Of a DNA stretch of 64,000 bases, positions 1-12,292 are shown in pieces (position 1 is the first letter of the stretch; every line of letters starts with the position of its first letter). Below the pieces are notes generated by a model. That model had not been told where the DNA came from, did not search any database, and saw only the letters and a list, made by a program, of their open reading frames with translations. The DNA is taken from the NCBI GenBank assembly GCA_947561395.2, contig OX387187.1, positions 22,549,829-22,613,828 of the forward strand, in the 5' to 3' direction. The position numbers and the translations under genes are program-made. The DNA is from Buxus sempervirens (lineage: Eukaryota; Streptophyta; Magnoliopsida; Buxales; Buxaceae).

Positions 1-950
1 AAGCCCTGTTACGAGCCCTCTCAACCCCAGTTACAAGTCCTCACAACCCCGGTTACAAGTCCTCACAAGCCTTGTTACAAGTCCTGTCAAGCCCTGTTAC
101 AAGTCCTCTCAACCCCAGTTACAAGTCCTCACAACCCCTTTTACAAGTCCTCACAACCCCTCTTACAAGTCCTGTCAAGCCCTGTTACAAGTCCTCACAA
201 GCCCGGTTACAAGTCCTCACAACCCCAGTTACAAGTCTTGTCAACCCCTGTTACAAGTCCTCACAACCCCCGTTACAAGTCCTGTCAAGCCCTGTTACAA
301 GTCCTCACAACCCCTTTTACAAGTCCTCACAACCTCTCTTACAAGTCCTGTCAAGCCCGGTTACAAGTCCTGTCAAGCCCTGTTACAAGTCCTCACAACC
401 CCTTTTATAAGTCCTCACAACCCTCTTACAAGTCCTCACAAGCCCAGTTACAAGTCCTGTCAAGCCCTGTTACAAGTCCTCTCAACCCCTGTTACAAGTC
501 CTCTCAACCCCTGTTACAAGTCCTCACAAGCCCTGTTACAAGTCCTCTCAACCCCTGTTACAAGTCATCTCAACCCCTGTTACAAGTCCTCACAAGCCCT
601 GTTACAAGTCCTCTCAAGCCCTGTTACAAGTCCTCACAACCCCAGTTACAAGTCCTCACAAGCCCTGTTACAAGTCCTCACAAGCCCTGTTACAAGTCCT
701 CTCAACCCCTGTTACAAGTCCTCACAACCCCGGTTCCAAGTCCTGTCAAGCCCTGTTACAAGTCCTCACAACCTCTGTTACAAGTCCTCACAAGCCCTGT
801 TACAAGTCCTCACAACCCCAGTTACAAGTCCTCACAAGCGAAGTTACAAGTCCTCACAACCCCAATTACAAGTCCTCACAACCCCAGTTACAAGCCCTCA
901 TAAGCCCGGTTACAAGTCCTCTCAACCCCAGGTACAAGGGCTCGCATGTG
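1..950 (+). repeat. 22-bp minisatellite, block 1
   Basis: About 43 head-to-tail copies of a 22-bp unit fill the left edge. Each unit has the core TTACAAGTCC followed by a variable half such as TCACAACCCCGG or TGTCAAGCCCTG. Three units make 66 bp, so long open frames cross the block with a 22-residue protein period. Those frames are a by-product of the repeat length. The array continues off the left edge. Blocks with the same core occur at 47747-48690 (opposite strand) and 49843-50049. Confidence 0.95.
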
Positions 951-1180
951 TAAGGATTTTAAAGCCATTAAGTACGACGTTTTTTTAGCGAATTCCGCGC
1001 GCGCGCGAGCTTCAAGGGTATAATAATAATAATAATACCTCAGAAAAGCCCAGGGTGGCGGTTTGGGTACGATTTACCCTTGCTCGAGCGTCAAGGCTTA
1101 GGTAATCGCTACTCAGAGAAGCCCGAGAGTGGCGGTTTTGGACCGATTTCGGCTTGCTCGAGCGGCCAGGCTTGATTCTA
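951..1180. repeat. CG run, AAT microsatellite and 73-bp direct duplication
   Basis: A short alternating CG run lies near 997-1010 and an (ATA/TAA)n tract at about 1019-1037. Two diverged copies of a 73-bp unit follow, starting near 1039 and 1112. Each contains a CTCAGA-AAGCCC start, GGTGGCGGTTT-like or AGTGGCGGTTT-like middle, and TTGCTCGAGCG. No gene is visible. Confidence 0.7.
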
Positions 1181-2272
1181 CATTATCTAAACGAGTGCGA
1201 ATTACATAGATTTGATCTAATAATTTCAAAGAAATACAAATGTGAGAAATATCAAATGAAAGCACTCCACATCAACAAAAATCAATATAATGCGGTAGAA
1301 ATTGGGGGGAAGGGATTACAGCTTTTAAACAACTCAATTACTGTGTGCTTGTTCTAATTCCAAGTACGTAGTAACTTTGGAAGAAATGAATCAGGGTGAT
1401 GATGTTCGATGCTATTGGGAGTTTGGTTTTGTGAGAATGAATGCTCAGAAGAGGAAATTGTATGAGGAATGATTTCGTATTTGATGAGCTAGATTTGCAT
1501 AAGGGGTTGGGCCTAATTAAGATTTGTGTCTCTTTGCTGCTGGAGATTCTTTTGAGCTTGTACAATTTTTTTGTTTTTTGGGTCAGGCTCGTAGCTTTCT
1601 CGGTCCAACGCCATACAGATCCAGCTAAATTACTTTAATGCTATATTTTAAATAATAAATATGTAATTAGTAAATACCCTTTAGCCAACATAAAGATGTT
1701 TGGAAGTTGAAATAATTTAGGGACATATTTGCGACAAGACAGACAACGTTCTACTTGTGTTTAATTAACTTGTGTTTAATTGGCTGGCTCAAAAACCGGA
1801 GCCAGCCAATTTCCTCTTAGCTGAAGAGGGCTGATGAGGAGTGGGACCGGGTGGGACGCGTGTCGTCACCCGGCGCTCCCAAGAGGAATCGAAAGAGGAT
1901 TTCCTCGTAGAGGAAAACGGCTGCCTCGACTAGTGTCATCATCATTGGCCACAAGCCAAGCATATCAATCCAACCATCATAAAAAATTAGCATATTCTTT
2001 GTAGGGCATTTAGGGAATAGAATATCAACTTACAGTTTTTTGAACTTATTAGTAATTATTTCAGAAAAGTACGATGTTTTGGACTATTGGCATTTCCAAG
2101 CATGTTTTTGCAAATAAGTTGGAAAAGTAGCCCCTTTCAATCTCCTATACTTCATTAGAAATTTTCAAGTATCCTTTCAAAGTCATGAGGAGTGAAATAA
2201 ATACACAACGAATTTCTATTTGAGTGTATTCCCACATATCTAACCATCACATGGTTTTCCGTTAAATTCGTA
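1181..2272. other. AT-rich spacer with two hairpins, no gene
   Basis: No convincing coding region is seen. A strong inverted repeat (GGCTGGCTC/GGAGCCAGCC, about 1783-1808) lies in a moderately GC-rich patch of about 150 bp. A second hairpin (TTTCCTC-GTA-GAGGAAA, about 1900-1916) is followed by CTAGT at 1930-1934. The second arrangement resembles a Helitron 3' terminus, but no matching 5' end was found. Confidence 0.4.
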
Positions 2273-3788
2273 CTAGCATTCTGGCCCGTGCGTTGCACGG
2301 GCAAATAGGTTCAAAAAATTATTAAAAAATAAATTATTTTATATATTGTTTTGAAAGTTACTATTTTTTTTGTGTGGAAGTCTTGAAAGTTAATATATTA
2401 ACAACATATAACATAATTAGAATTAATTATCTAATCGGCAAACACTATCTCATAAGAACTTTAAAATTCACCTGGTGTGACAAACCTCATATAGTTACAT
2501 GAACGTGAAAATAGATATATAAATACATGCATTAGTAGTATGTACTATGTATAGGAAATTTCAAAAGTGTGAGTGGATCTAAGAACTCCCTTCTTACAAA
2601 AACATTGCAAGCTCCACGAAACAATTGTGAGGTCCTGAAACGAAAATGAAATAGAATAAGAATAAAGTAAAACCAAAAGATATGTGGCTACTACTAAGCA
2701 TTAAAAATGTTGTTTATTAAAAGATCTCATAATTTCATAAATTGTAAACGTTGAATTTTGTGGTATTTGCTAGGAAGCAATACGTCAAGTCATAGGGGTG
2801 GTTCTAAATTCTTCAAAAATAGTTGTTTCAGATGATATAGAAGAGAAGTTCACTCATGCTTTGTGTATTCGGATAGACTTACCAAGGCTAGAGATCTGTA
2901 GAGAGTACATTACAAACTGAATTTAGCAACATGAAACTTTCTCCTTCAAAGACCAAATAAGATCGAGACATTTTGTTGGATCAAAGCGTACAATGTCAAA
3001 AGAGCACAATGTTGACATTTTACTTCTTTAACATAACTTACTATATTTGTTTGAAAAAATAAGATAGAGAAAAACTTGCAATAGCAAAAAGAAAAACTAC
3101 TATCTCTGATTTCAGTAATTTCGATTGAACAAAAATGTTGGCATTTTACTTCTTTAACATCATCTAATAGCATCAAAAACACATACCTGATCGAGAAGAA
3201 CAGTTGTTGAAGGAGGAAATATCTGATCAACTCGAACTGAATCGACTCCAACGATGCAGAGAGAATGATGATAGTCTTGATAAACCCATCGTAGGAGTCA
3301 GAATGTAAGGATGTCTGCTATCAGTTAATAGAACGTATGAATAAAAAAGATGTCTATTGTCAGTTAATAGAACGTATGAATCAAATAAATGGGTGTAAAT
3401 AATTAATATTGGAGTACAGGCATTTAGATGTAAAAATTTCTACCTTCACAGGCTCATGGCTGCCTTTTGCCACTGGAACATCAGGATGTGTTGTGATCTC
3501 ACAACATCCTTTTGCACATTATAAAAGGAAAAAAAAGAAGTAACCGATCACATTATGGAAAATTTTTATGCTTAAGCTTTAAGCAGGTAACTATTTCGAA
3601 TTTGTTTGAGCGAATTCAATGCTCAAACCACAATTAATTATTTGACGGTGGATAAAATATTATAAGACTCTATTTAGCACGAAACAAAGAAGAAAAAATT
3701 ATCTGGGAATTCAACAAGCTCCATTTATTGTTTTCTATAAAATGATCAATTCAAAAGTGGCCCCAATTAAAATCCTACACTGTAACAC

Positions 3789-3990
3789 TCGAGAAGAGCC
3801 TGGAGGTTGCAAGAAAACGGAGAGAGAGAGAGAGAGAGAAACCGAGAGGAATAAAGAAGAGGGGTTCTGGAAAAGTCGAGAAGAGCCTTGGGCTGCAAGA
3901 AAACGAAGAGACTGGAACACTCAAGAAGTGCTCGAAGGCTGCAAGAAAACGGAGAGAGAGAGAGGATCGAGAGAGAGAGAAAGAGAGAGG
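3789..3990. repeat. GA-rich imperfect tandem repeat
   Basis: About 2.5 diverged copies of an 80-90 bp unit carry the phrases GAAGAGCCTGG or GAAGTGCTCGA, GCAAGAAAACGGAGAG, and (GA)n runs. The region lies inside the Helitron candidate. Open frames across it are low-complexity and are not called as genes. Confidence 0.75.
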
Positions 3991-4002
3991 AGTAAAGAAT
4001 TG

Positions 4003-4400
4003 TTTATACCTGATTTGGAAATATAAAAACTTAAATGACTAAACCTAAATTATTTTCAAAAACCGAACGTCAAAAATTGCGGTAAGTCTTGTTGTTTTAT
4101 AAGAAGTTATGCCTGATTTGCAATTATAGAAAAATTAAACATTGAATGTGAATTATTTTTGTCGTTTTAATCCGAAGAAAAAAAAAGTCAAAAGTTACGA
4201 ATTGCTTATACCTGGTCTGGAAATATAAAAACTTAAATGACTAAATCTAAATTATTTTTAAAACCGAAAAGTCAAAAATTGCGGCAAATATTGTCGTTTT
4301 ATAAGAAGTTATGCCTGATTTGCAATTACAAAAAAATTAAACACTGAATACGAATTATTTTTGTCGTTTCAAACAAAGATAAAAATCAAAAGTTACGGCA
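4003..4400. repeat. 202-bp tandem duplication
   Basis: Two diverged copies of a 202-bp unit lie head to tail. Marker phrase ATATAAAAACTTAAATGAC occurs at 4021 and 4223, and TAAGAAGTTATGCCTGATTT recurs in each. The duplication lies inside the Helitron candidate. Confidence 0.85.
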
Positions 4401-4773
4401 GGTTTGGACTCCGAACCTGCCGTAATTTTTTTGTTTTCTTTTTGTTGTTTTTTTTTAGCCTGCCACTTTTTTGTTTTTATTTTTTTTTTTCCAAAAAATA
4501 TAGGCTCGGATACCCGAACCACGTGAAGCGGGCACGTCAGCAGCCACCCCCGCTTCACTTAATATATATATAGATAACAAAAAGATAAGCCAATGATCAT
4601 GATAGTACAATTAAGAAATGGTTTCTTAGTGTTATAGGAGTTGGACCCTAGATCTCTCTTACGTTGATGTCTGGGTTTGATTAGCCTTGGTGTTTCTATG
4701 GAGGGAGTTAGGTGGGGTGACATTGCATCAAATCAAGTTATGGTTTATAAGTTATCCTTTATTTTAGTCGACT

Positions 4774-5693
4774 AGGCTGCGTTTGGTATTGCTTTTTGCT
4801 TTTGCTTATTTAAGCAAAATCAAGCTTTCTGAAGCAATAAGTATGTTTGGTTACTACTTGCTTTTACTTCTCATCATGAAGAAAAAGCAATCTAATTGCT
4901 TTTCTTGAGAAGCAAAATTTTTTCGCTTTTCATTTTTTATTTTTTGCTTCCATTGCTTATTGTTACTAATCTAATACCAAAAACCTACTCGCACGACCAC
5001 TATCACTCACTACCATTACCAACCACCACTATAAAACCACCGACCACCATCACCTACACCCCAACCACCACCACCACCACCTCCACCACCCCACCACCGC
5101 CATCCACCCTTACTTGCCACTATAGGCACCAGTACTAACACCACTGATCCACCCACCATTACACCACATCCATCATCACTAGTACCACTTATCACCCACC
5201 ACCACTATCACCACCATCCACCACTACCGCCCACCACCCACCGCCCACCACCACCCATCACCCCCACCACTACAACCACCAACAACACTCCCACCACCAC
5301 TCATCACCGGCCACTTATACCACCACCACCTACAATCCCCACAGCCACACCACGACTATCACCACACACCCATCACCCCTACCACCATCATCATTGCAAT
5401 CCATCAGGACACCACTACCATCACCACCATCACTACTCACCCACTATCACTACTACTACCCACCATATATCCATTACCACCACCCACCCTTACCATAATA
5501 GTAGATTTGTTGTAATATTAATTAAGAAGCAATTTTTATGCTTTTGATATTACCAAACATGCTTTTTTCAACAAAAGCAAATGTGAACCAAACAGTATTG
5601 CTTCAAAAAAAGATCTTCATAGAAGCAAAAGCAATTAGATTGCTTTTGTTGCTTTTTGAAGCAATAAGCAAAAAGCAATGCCAAATGCAACCT
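4774..5693. mobile_element. MITE-like element with CCA-rich core
   Basis: The ends form imperfect inverted repeats: GGCTGCGTTTGGTATTGC at the left, and a right end whose complement reads GGTTGCATTTGGCATTGC. The inverted similarity continues for over 100 bp through GCTT/AAGC-rich sequence. This is the style of hAT- or PIF-like MITEs. No transposase is present. A clean target-site duplication was not found, although the two flanks share a GTCGACTA/GCCGACTTA-like word. The centre holds a long CCA/CAC microsatellite. Confidence 0.6.
4990..5490 (+). repeat. CCA/CAC-rich degenerate microsatellite
   Basis: About 500 bp are built almost only from CCA, CAC, ACT and ATC words on the plus strand. They form the core of the MITE-like element. 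A short Thr/Pro-rich open frame here is a consequence of base composition. Confidence 0.85.
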
Positions 5694-8622
5694 AAATCAG
5701 CCGACTTAGCTCTTTCTCGGTCCTTCGTCCCTCTTCTCTCTTCATCAACCTTATTCTTATTCAATCTTCTCCTACTCTATTCAATCGGCAGAGATGATCA
5801 AAGTTAGGTTAAAGTGTTGGAGTTGAGAACTGGGGAATTCTAGGTGGGAATTACCGGGTTGCAACAGCGGTGGAATATGCAAGAATTCTTGTAAGTTATC
5901 ATTTATTTGAAGTTTAAATAATGCTATGGTATGAATTATACATCTATTGGTGTTTTGTATTCATATTGGGTTTGCCGATTCTTGTTGGGTTCAGCTTTTG
6001 GTGCTATTTTCAAAGTTTGTTTTAAATGATTTCGGGAAGTCCTGGGGTGTTTGCAAAACTATGTAAACATTGATGTAAATTTTAGTTTAATAGCTTAAAA
6101 TTAAGTTTAATAGGTGATTTCTTAAAAATAATTAATTTTTAGTACAAAACTCATATGTTAATTAGAAAGCAGTTTATATTTTAGTAAAATATTTATGTTT
6201 AGTATATGATAAAAGAATTAATTATAAATCAGTGTACATTATCTTAAAAAAATTAAGATTTAAAGGAGATTTAAATTCGATTCTTATAAATAATTACATT
6301 TTAGTCGAAATTTGAAAGTAAAATCAAAATTCAATGAAAAAGTGTTTAAAAGTCCTTTTTAGGGTTTATAAATTAATTTAAAAATAAGACAAGGTTGTTT
6401 TCATAAAAGTAAAGAGAAAAATCATAATTGAGATGCAATTTGGCATATTGCATGAAAACAATTTCGGGAAATTTGCCCAAAATAGGAAACTTTTTATATG
6501 AATGTATTAGATGATTGTCTTATCATTTAATTGCATTTGATCATCGTAAATTGGGTTTTATCAATTATATGAATATAATAAGTTTCAAACAATGATGTTT
6601 ATCCTTGGTATTAAATATTTCTCATGAATTCCACTTGTATTGTTTGAAATTGCATAATTATTATTATATTATTATTTTGAGACAAATATGCATATTGAAG
6701 TAGGTTAATACACAATTTGAAATTTATAGTTTTGATTTGTGTATGTTGCACCCCAGTTAAATATGTTTTACCCTATAATATGGACTAGCGGTTTACTGGT
6801 TAGTAAGGGGAAAATGAATTTCACTATTTGATCTTAGGAAAGATCCTTATTATGTTTTGAATATCTAGTAGTTTGTGTAGATGCATAAAAAGATTATTAA
6901 AACTTAAGTGTGTGAGACCTCTTTAGTATGAGATTAGAGGGAGTCGTATTGATTTTAGCGACGAAGCTGGTTGAGTTGAAGATTCCTCCAGGCATGTTTT
7001 TATTTGTTTTGTGACTAGAGTTAGTCGAGACATATGATTCCTCCTGACATTGTGAGCAATGTGATTGGTATTTCCTGATAGAAGGGGATTGATAATTTCC
7101 ATTTTTCCAATTTTCATAGCTAAAACTTTCTCCTTTTTACTTAGCTTTTTCCCTGTATTGGTTACAAATGCCAATCTTTAGTCCATGCATGCTCCACCCC
7201 AAAACCATGTGATCTTGATTGATAATTGCTGGTATTGGCATTAGTTCTCACCTTCATCCTTTGATTATTGTTCTCATTTATAGTTGAAACATTCTCACTT
7301 TTTACTTCTCACTTTTATGTATAATTGTCTAAAACCAAATTTTCAAAGTCATGGCATGCATTATTCTATATATGTTTGAACTATAATTTTGCGTCACTTT
7401 TCCATGTAGGCATTTCCAAGCTGGGCTGAGACTTTCATTCAAACATATACACAAAAGGACAACACACCTATCATGCCTCAAATCCATACATTGCATATAA
7501 AGATACACATGTAAGACCGGACGCACCATGCTTGTAAGCGTATAACAAAAATAAAACTTTAATAATTACATAAGCCAACTAACTATTTCATGAAACCATA
7601 ATCTAAGCATTCCAATAAACGTCATTTTAACAAAAAACACAAGTTTCATTGAATTTAAATAACATGTCCATAATCAAGCTATCCCCATGACAATACTTCA
7701 AATAATCACTTATGTTCATTCCCATGATTCTGATTTCCTCCTGTAAAATGTTAAGGGATGAGTTTTTCATAATTCAATAAGTGGGGCTAATACACCCATA
7801 TGGTTACATGCAATAATTCTCTTTATACAAGTATGTTTACACCCAATACGTATATTATATGCTAAATACATATTCTAAGTGTTTCATAAATTCCATTCAT
7901 AGTGCAATATGTCCTATTTATAATAAAATTGAAAATAAAGGAACATGCTTCTCTATCAATAGTAATATGACAGAAATTAAATAAATAATGGAAACATAAC
8001 TAAAATTTAATATGAACAATAATTGCCTAAAAGTTAACAATAAACAGAATTAAGGAGATTTAAGTAGCTAGAATCAAAACTACAACATAAATCAATCACA
8101 CAATTATCAACAATCTCCTAGTAGACCACATGGTCACTAAGGGGCATGATCTTGAGTAATTGTGTAGTAGTGATAGATGAAGGCATTGTGCCAGTTGTAA
8201 TAAAACACAAAATTGAAGAAGCTATGCATCACATGTTGTCGTGAAATAACTTATATCTCGATTTCCATTGTACATCACAAACTTGTGCCCCTCCCTTACT
8301 TCCCTTAAAATGGAGTCATGTAGCCTTATTTCGAAGGAAGCTTTTGTCTTCATTGAAATGGACTTGATATTGTAGTTTTTTCATCCTGAGGCCTAGATCA
8401 GGTTAAATGAGCAACAATTAGTGTCTCTTTTAGCTCTATACTTCATATAATTTTCTATTAACTTCACATTCATATATTTCAATTTTATAGAACTAGATTT
8501 ATGAGCAATAACACGGGTGTGTATTAGATATTTGGTAGATTGAGGTTATCAAACGTGTTACTCGCACTAATGACATATGAATTGGTACTTTAAATCTTCA
8601 TAGATGTTGTTGCTGTTGCTCC
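5694..8622. other. AT-rich intergenic DNA, no gene recognised
   Basis: This 2.9-kb stretch is AT-rich with frequent stops in all frames. The short open frames show no known domain and no codon bias that I can see. No tRNA, rRNA or clear transposon end was found. Confidence 0.5.
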
Positions 8623-8790
8623 TGTTAGAATCAGTGGCTACTTGCCCCAGCACACCTCCAACCCAACCCAAAACACAGAGGAGAGAAAGGGCTACAAGTG
8701 CCCACACATTTTCGCTTAATTTCTTTTGATGGTTTTGCAATTCCTTAAGAAACCCTAACTTAGTCTCCAAGTATTTCAAAATATATCTGT
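8623..8790 (-). repeat. Truncated 3' LTR of old copia element
   Basis: The plus strand starts TGTTAGAATCAG, corresponding to TGTTGGATAAAATACC of the other LTR at 20139. It is nearly identical to 20245-20302 across TTTGATGGTTTTGCAATTCC and AACCCTAACTTAGTCTCCAAG. On the minus strand it is joined directly to a cut RNase H domain, so the first half of this LTR is missing. Confidence 0.65.
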
Positions 8791-8839
8791 AAATAAACCA
8801 ACTCAGTAGCATTCTTATGCTCCTCTTCAATGTCTTCAA

Positions 8840-9910
8840 GCATCCTTCTCAACTAAATAAATTGAGATATAAACAAGTGTAGCTGAAATATATTTAGCCT
8901 TTGTAGAGGATTGAGCAACTGCCTGTTGTTTCTTCAAGGAGCAAGAAAACATACATGAGCCTAGGGAGAATGCATAACCAGAAGTGCTCTTCATGTCATC
9001 TATGCAACTGGCCTAATTGCTATAGTGAATCCCAAAGTCCATAGTTCCTTCGGTGTGCTTTAATCACTCTTTATGCTATTGTATAGTGTAAATGACTTGG
9101 AGAATTCATAAATCTTGACAGCATGCATGCTCCAAACATTACATTTGGTTTTGTTACGTTCAAATACAGTAGGTTGCCAATCAAACTTCTTTATATTGTT
9201 GCAACCACCTTATTTCTTCCATGTGTTTTTTTTCAACTTTTCATTCACCACTAGGGGTGTGGCCATTGGTTCAAAACCAGCCATTCCAAACTTCTTCAGA
9301 ATATTTTAACCATACATCTTTTGTGAGATAAATATTCCATCCTCATTTTTAAAGACTTCCATTCCAAGAAAATAGTGGAGCAGCCTCATATTATTCATTT
9401 TATGTCTTTGCCTCATTTCCTTTTAAAATTACACAATCATTTCTTTGTTGCTGCTAGTTAATACCAAATCATCAACATAAAGAACAAGAATGAAAATGTT
9501 TTCCATACCTTGCTTCTTCATATACAAAGTAGGCTCACTCTCACTCCTTTTGAAACTTTTTAGTTGAAATAATTGCCAATCTGGCTATAGCTCTAGGAGC
9601 TTGGTTCAGCTTATAGAGTGATTTCTTGAGCTTGTGAACTTTGTCTTCTTCACCTTGTGTTAGAAATCTTTGTGGTTGCTCAACATAAGCTTCTTTCAGC
9701 TCTGAATTCAAGAATGCTGGTTTCACATCAAGTTGGTACAACAACCAACCCTTTTTTTGGCCGCTAAGGAAATGAGAGCCCTCACGGTGTCCAAGTGAGC
9801 AGCGGAGGCAAAAGTGTTGCTAAAATCAATTGTGGGCTGTTGTGAATACTTCTTAGCAACTAATCTTGCCTTGTTTCTTTGTATTGAGCCATCTGCATTG
9901 TATTTCATTT
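8840..9910 (-). pseudogene. Copia RT-RNase H remnant
   Basis: Minus-strand translation gives, in broken frames, copia reverse transcriptase motifs (LDVKPAFLNSELKEAYVEQP near 9700-9740 and KSLYKLNQAPRA near 9590-9630). A classical copia RNase H stretch follows (STSGY then KKQQAVAQSSTKAKYISA near 8880-8990). The usual active-site surroundings are recognisable but interrupted by stops and frameshifts. The RNase H C-terminus is deleted at the junction with the 3' LTR. It encodes no functional protein. Confidence 0.85.
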
Positions 9911-10289
9911 TGTATATCTATTCACTCTAATTATTTCTCTCTCTTTTGGTCTTTCAACTAGCTCTGACGTCTTGTTTCTTTTCAATCGCCTCAATCTCTT
10001 GTTCCATTACCTTGTTCCAAAAATCTTTTTTTATTTCCTCTTCAAAATTATCTGGTTCAAAAAAAACAAAATTACATCCTGCATAAATATCATCCAATTT
10101 TCTCAATCTTATTGGAGTTGAGCTTGGTGATGAGAGAAGCTTGAACTTGGATATATTAGTGGGCTTGATGGTGAATCTGAATTTGATGGGGATTGAGAGC
10201 TTTCTCCATTTCTTTGATCTCCTTGGGCTGATTTTTTTGAATGATGGTCACGGAAACAAATAGCTCTTCAACTTTACTTTCCTCCCAAT

Positions 10290-11690
10290 TTCATTTGGCC
10301 ATTTTTTTTGAATATGACACCTGACTAATGATCATATTCTTTGTTTTCAAATTGTGCAGCCTATAGTCTTTTGATATTAAGATACAACTAACAAAGATGC
10401 ATTTCTCCCTTGCTTCATCTCGCTTGTACCTCTTCTCATTAGGAATTTGAGAATAGTAAACACATATCAATACTCTAAAATATTTCATTGATAGCTTTCT
10501 TTCTCTCCAAACTTCAAAGGGTTTTTTGATTCCACACGGCTTCAGCCCAAAATGTTTTTGGAAGCCATTGCTCATACAACATTGATTTTGCAATCTCTAT
10601 CACTACTTGATTCTTTCTTTTTTGATAACCCATTTTGTTGTGGAGTATATCCAATGTGATTTGTCTTAATTTCTATACCTTCATCTTCACAAAACTCGTA
10701 GAATTATCTTGGAGTGTATTCCTTCCATCTATCACTTCTTAAAACTTCAATGGAATTGCCATATTGCTTCTAAACAAGAGATTTAAACTTCTTGAAAATA
10801 CCCAAAACTTTAGATGTTCATCCATAAAGAGTATAGAGTACCTGTTTTGATAGTAGGAAGGTTTTTATATAGGTCCACACATATCAGTATGTACCAACTC
10901 TAATATATATTTAGATGTCGATGCCATTTCTTTGGGAAAAGATTGTTGATTATGCTTCCCAAGAGCACAACCTGTGCAAACATCACTCTTTTCTTTAATA
11001 TTTTGCAACCCTTGTATCACATTCTTTTTAAGCAACAACTTGAGACTTTGGAAGGTCAAATGCCCAAATCTTTTATGCCATAATCATGGATTGTCATGTG
11101 CATTAGTCGTTAAACCAACATCTCTTGTGCACTTAAAGGTAAGTGGAAAACTTGTATTTCTTCCCATTTTAATTTCAGCCACAATAACCTTTTCTTTTCC
11201 ATCATCATAAATTTTACAGCTATTGCCTTAAAAATATAGAGGATACTCATGCTCTAACAGTTGCCCGATGCTAAGCAAATTTTTGTATACCTCTGGTATG
11301 TGAAGCAGATCATGAATTACCTTCCTTCTTGTTTTTGGTTACAACACCAATACTACTTTTCCATTTCACTTCCACAACTTAACCATTCCCCATCTTCACT
11401 TTAGAGTTAAATAAGGTATCCAAAAACACAAATGTTTTTTTTTCCGAAATCATGTGATTACTAAAACCACTATCCAAATGCCAAGCATCATCTTTCTTCT
11501 TGGAAGTATGTTGGCATGCATAAAACAAGTTTGATTCACCTTGCTCTTCGCCCATTTTTCCTTCACTTAGATTTGCTTGTTGACTATTATTCTATCTACA
11601 AGATTTTGGCACATATCCAAACCTCTTAAAATTATGACATTGAGGTTTCCCTTCAAACCAACAACCATTTTCAATATGATCACTGTGCGC
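10290..11690 (-). pseudogene. Copia gag(3')-protease-integrase remnant
   Basis: Minus-strand fragments show the protease site HLDSGFSNHM near 11445-11490 and the GAG-pre-integrase HHCC end CTGCALGKHNQQSF near 10920-10980. An integrase start (LELVHTDMCGPI near 10865) and integrase end (YTPQQNG near 10630, then KSMLYEQWLPKTFWAEAV near 10530-10600) follow. Frames are broken throughout. At the right end lies the second half of the gag zinc knuckle, cut off at 11683 by the nested insertions. Confidence 0.85.
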
Positions 11691-12235
11691 ACGTCGTTCC
11701 CGTGCGAGGGCGCGCACGAAAGCAAGGGGAGAATGGGGGTTAGGAGTCGCCACTGCCTGATGGGGTGTAGGCAGACACCTGGATGCCCTAAGGATGTCTA
11801 TTTTGGTCTGCGGCTTGAGATTCTAAGGAAGGGCTCGGTTACGGTCCAGGGAAGTCCGTAGACACTCCAGTCCACTCCGCCAGCTTGACGGGTCCCTTGG
11901 GTTTCCTGGTTTGTGAGTCAACTCAATTCTAAATTCACTCTACTTCTATGCCAGCATGCACATTTTATTGGTCTAGGTGGGGGCCACCTAGGTGGTGTGG
12001 GTCCCCTTACTTGATTTTATCTTGTTAGTTAGGTGATCTGGGTCTAATATGGGCCCCGTTGGAAGGCCCATAGAATGCCAAATAGAGCTTAGGTTAAGCC
12101 CAATTCCCATTTGGGGTTATGTTGGAGAACCCCGTGTTCAAGATTCGGTCATTTGGTTTGGGGGTTAATTAAATGCACAGGACAATTAGTGGGTTTAGAA
12201 TCTTTTAAACTTATTGGAAATGGGGGGTTTAATGG

Positions 12236-12292
12236 GCCCAACCGCAGAACAGGTGCGGTTTAGGGATGAACCGATTTGTGTATGCGGTTTCG
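12236..12292 (-). promoter_or_regulatory. Second CCG-palindrome cluster of the 11684-18298 LTR
   Basis: AACCGCA, TGCGGTTTAG and TATGCGGTTTCGG lie within 60 bp. The word AACCGCA/TGCGGTT is the same one used in the cluster upstream of this LTR's TATA box at 17860-18140, more than 1 kb away on the element's own sequence. The function is unknown. Confidence 0.55.

Larger units (their letters stand above)
2273..4574 (-). mobile_element. Probable non-autonomous Helitron
   Basis: Read on the minus strand, the element would begin with TCTATATATATATTAAG (TC at 4574-4573) and end with a GC-rich hairpin, arms GCCCGTGC and GCACGGGC (2284-2302). Eight bases later comes CTAG at 2276-2273. The flanking bases are A and T, as expected for Helitron insertion between A and T. 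A second stem (GTGAAGCGGG and its complement) lies just inside the 5' end at about 4523-4558. No Rep/helicase coding sequence is present, so the element would depend on another copy. The terminal motifs are seen directly; the assignment as one element of 2.3 kb is inferred. Confidence 0.55.

Noticed and set aside
72-903. Long open frames across minisatellite block 1
   Set aside because: The 22-bp period makes a 66-bp triple repeat that stays open by chance of unit sequence. The peptide is purely repetitive and no start context or domain is seen.
1-950. CRISPR-like array
   Set aside because: Units are contiguous with no spacers, there are no cas genes, and the context is a plant nuclear genome.
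4896-5138. Thr/Pro-rich small protein with hydrophobic start
   Set aside because: It is the CCA microsatellite in translation and lies inside a MITE-like element.
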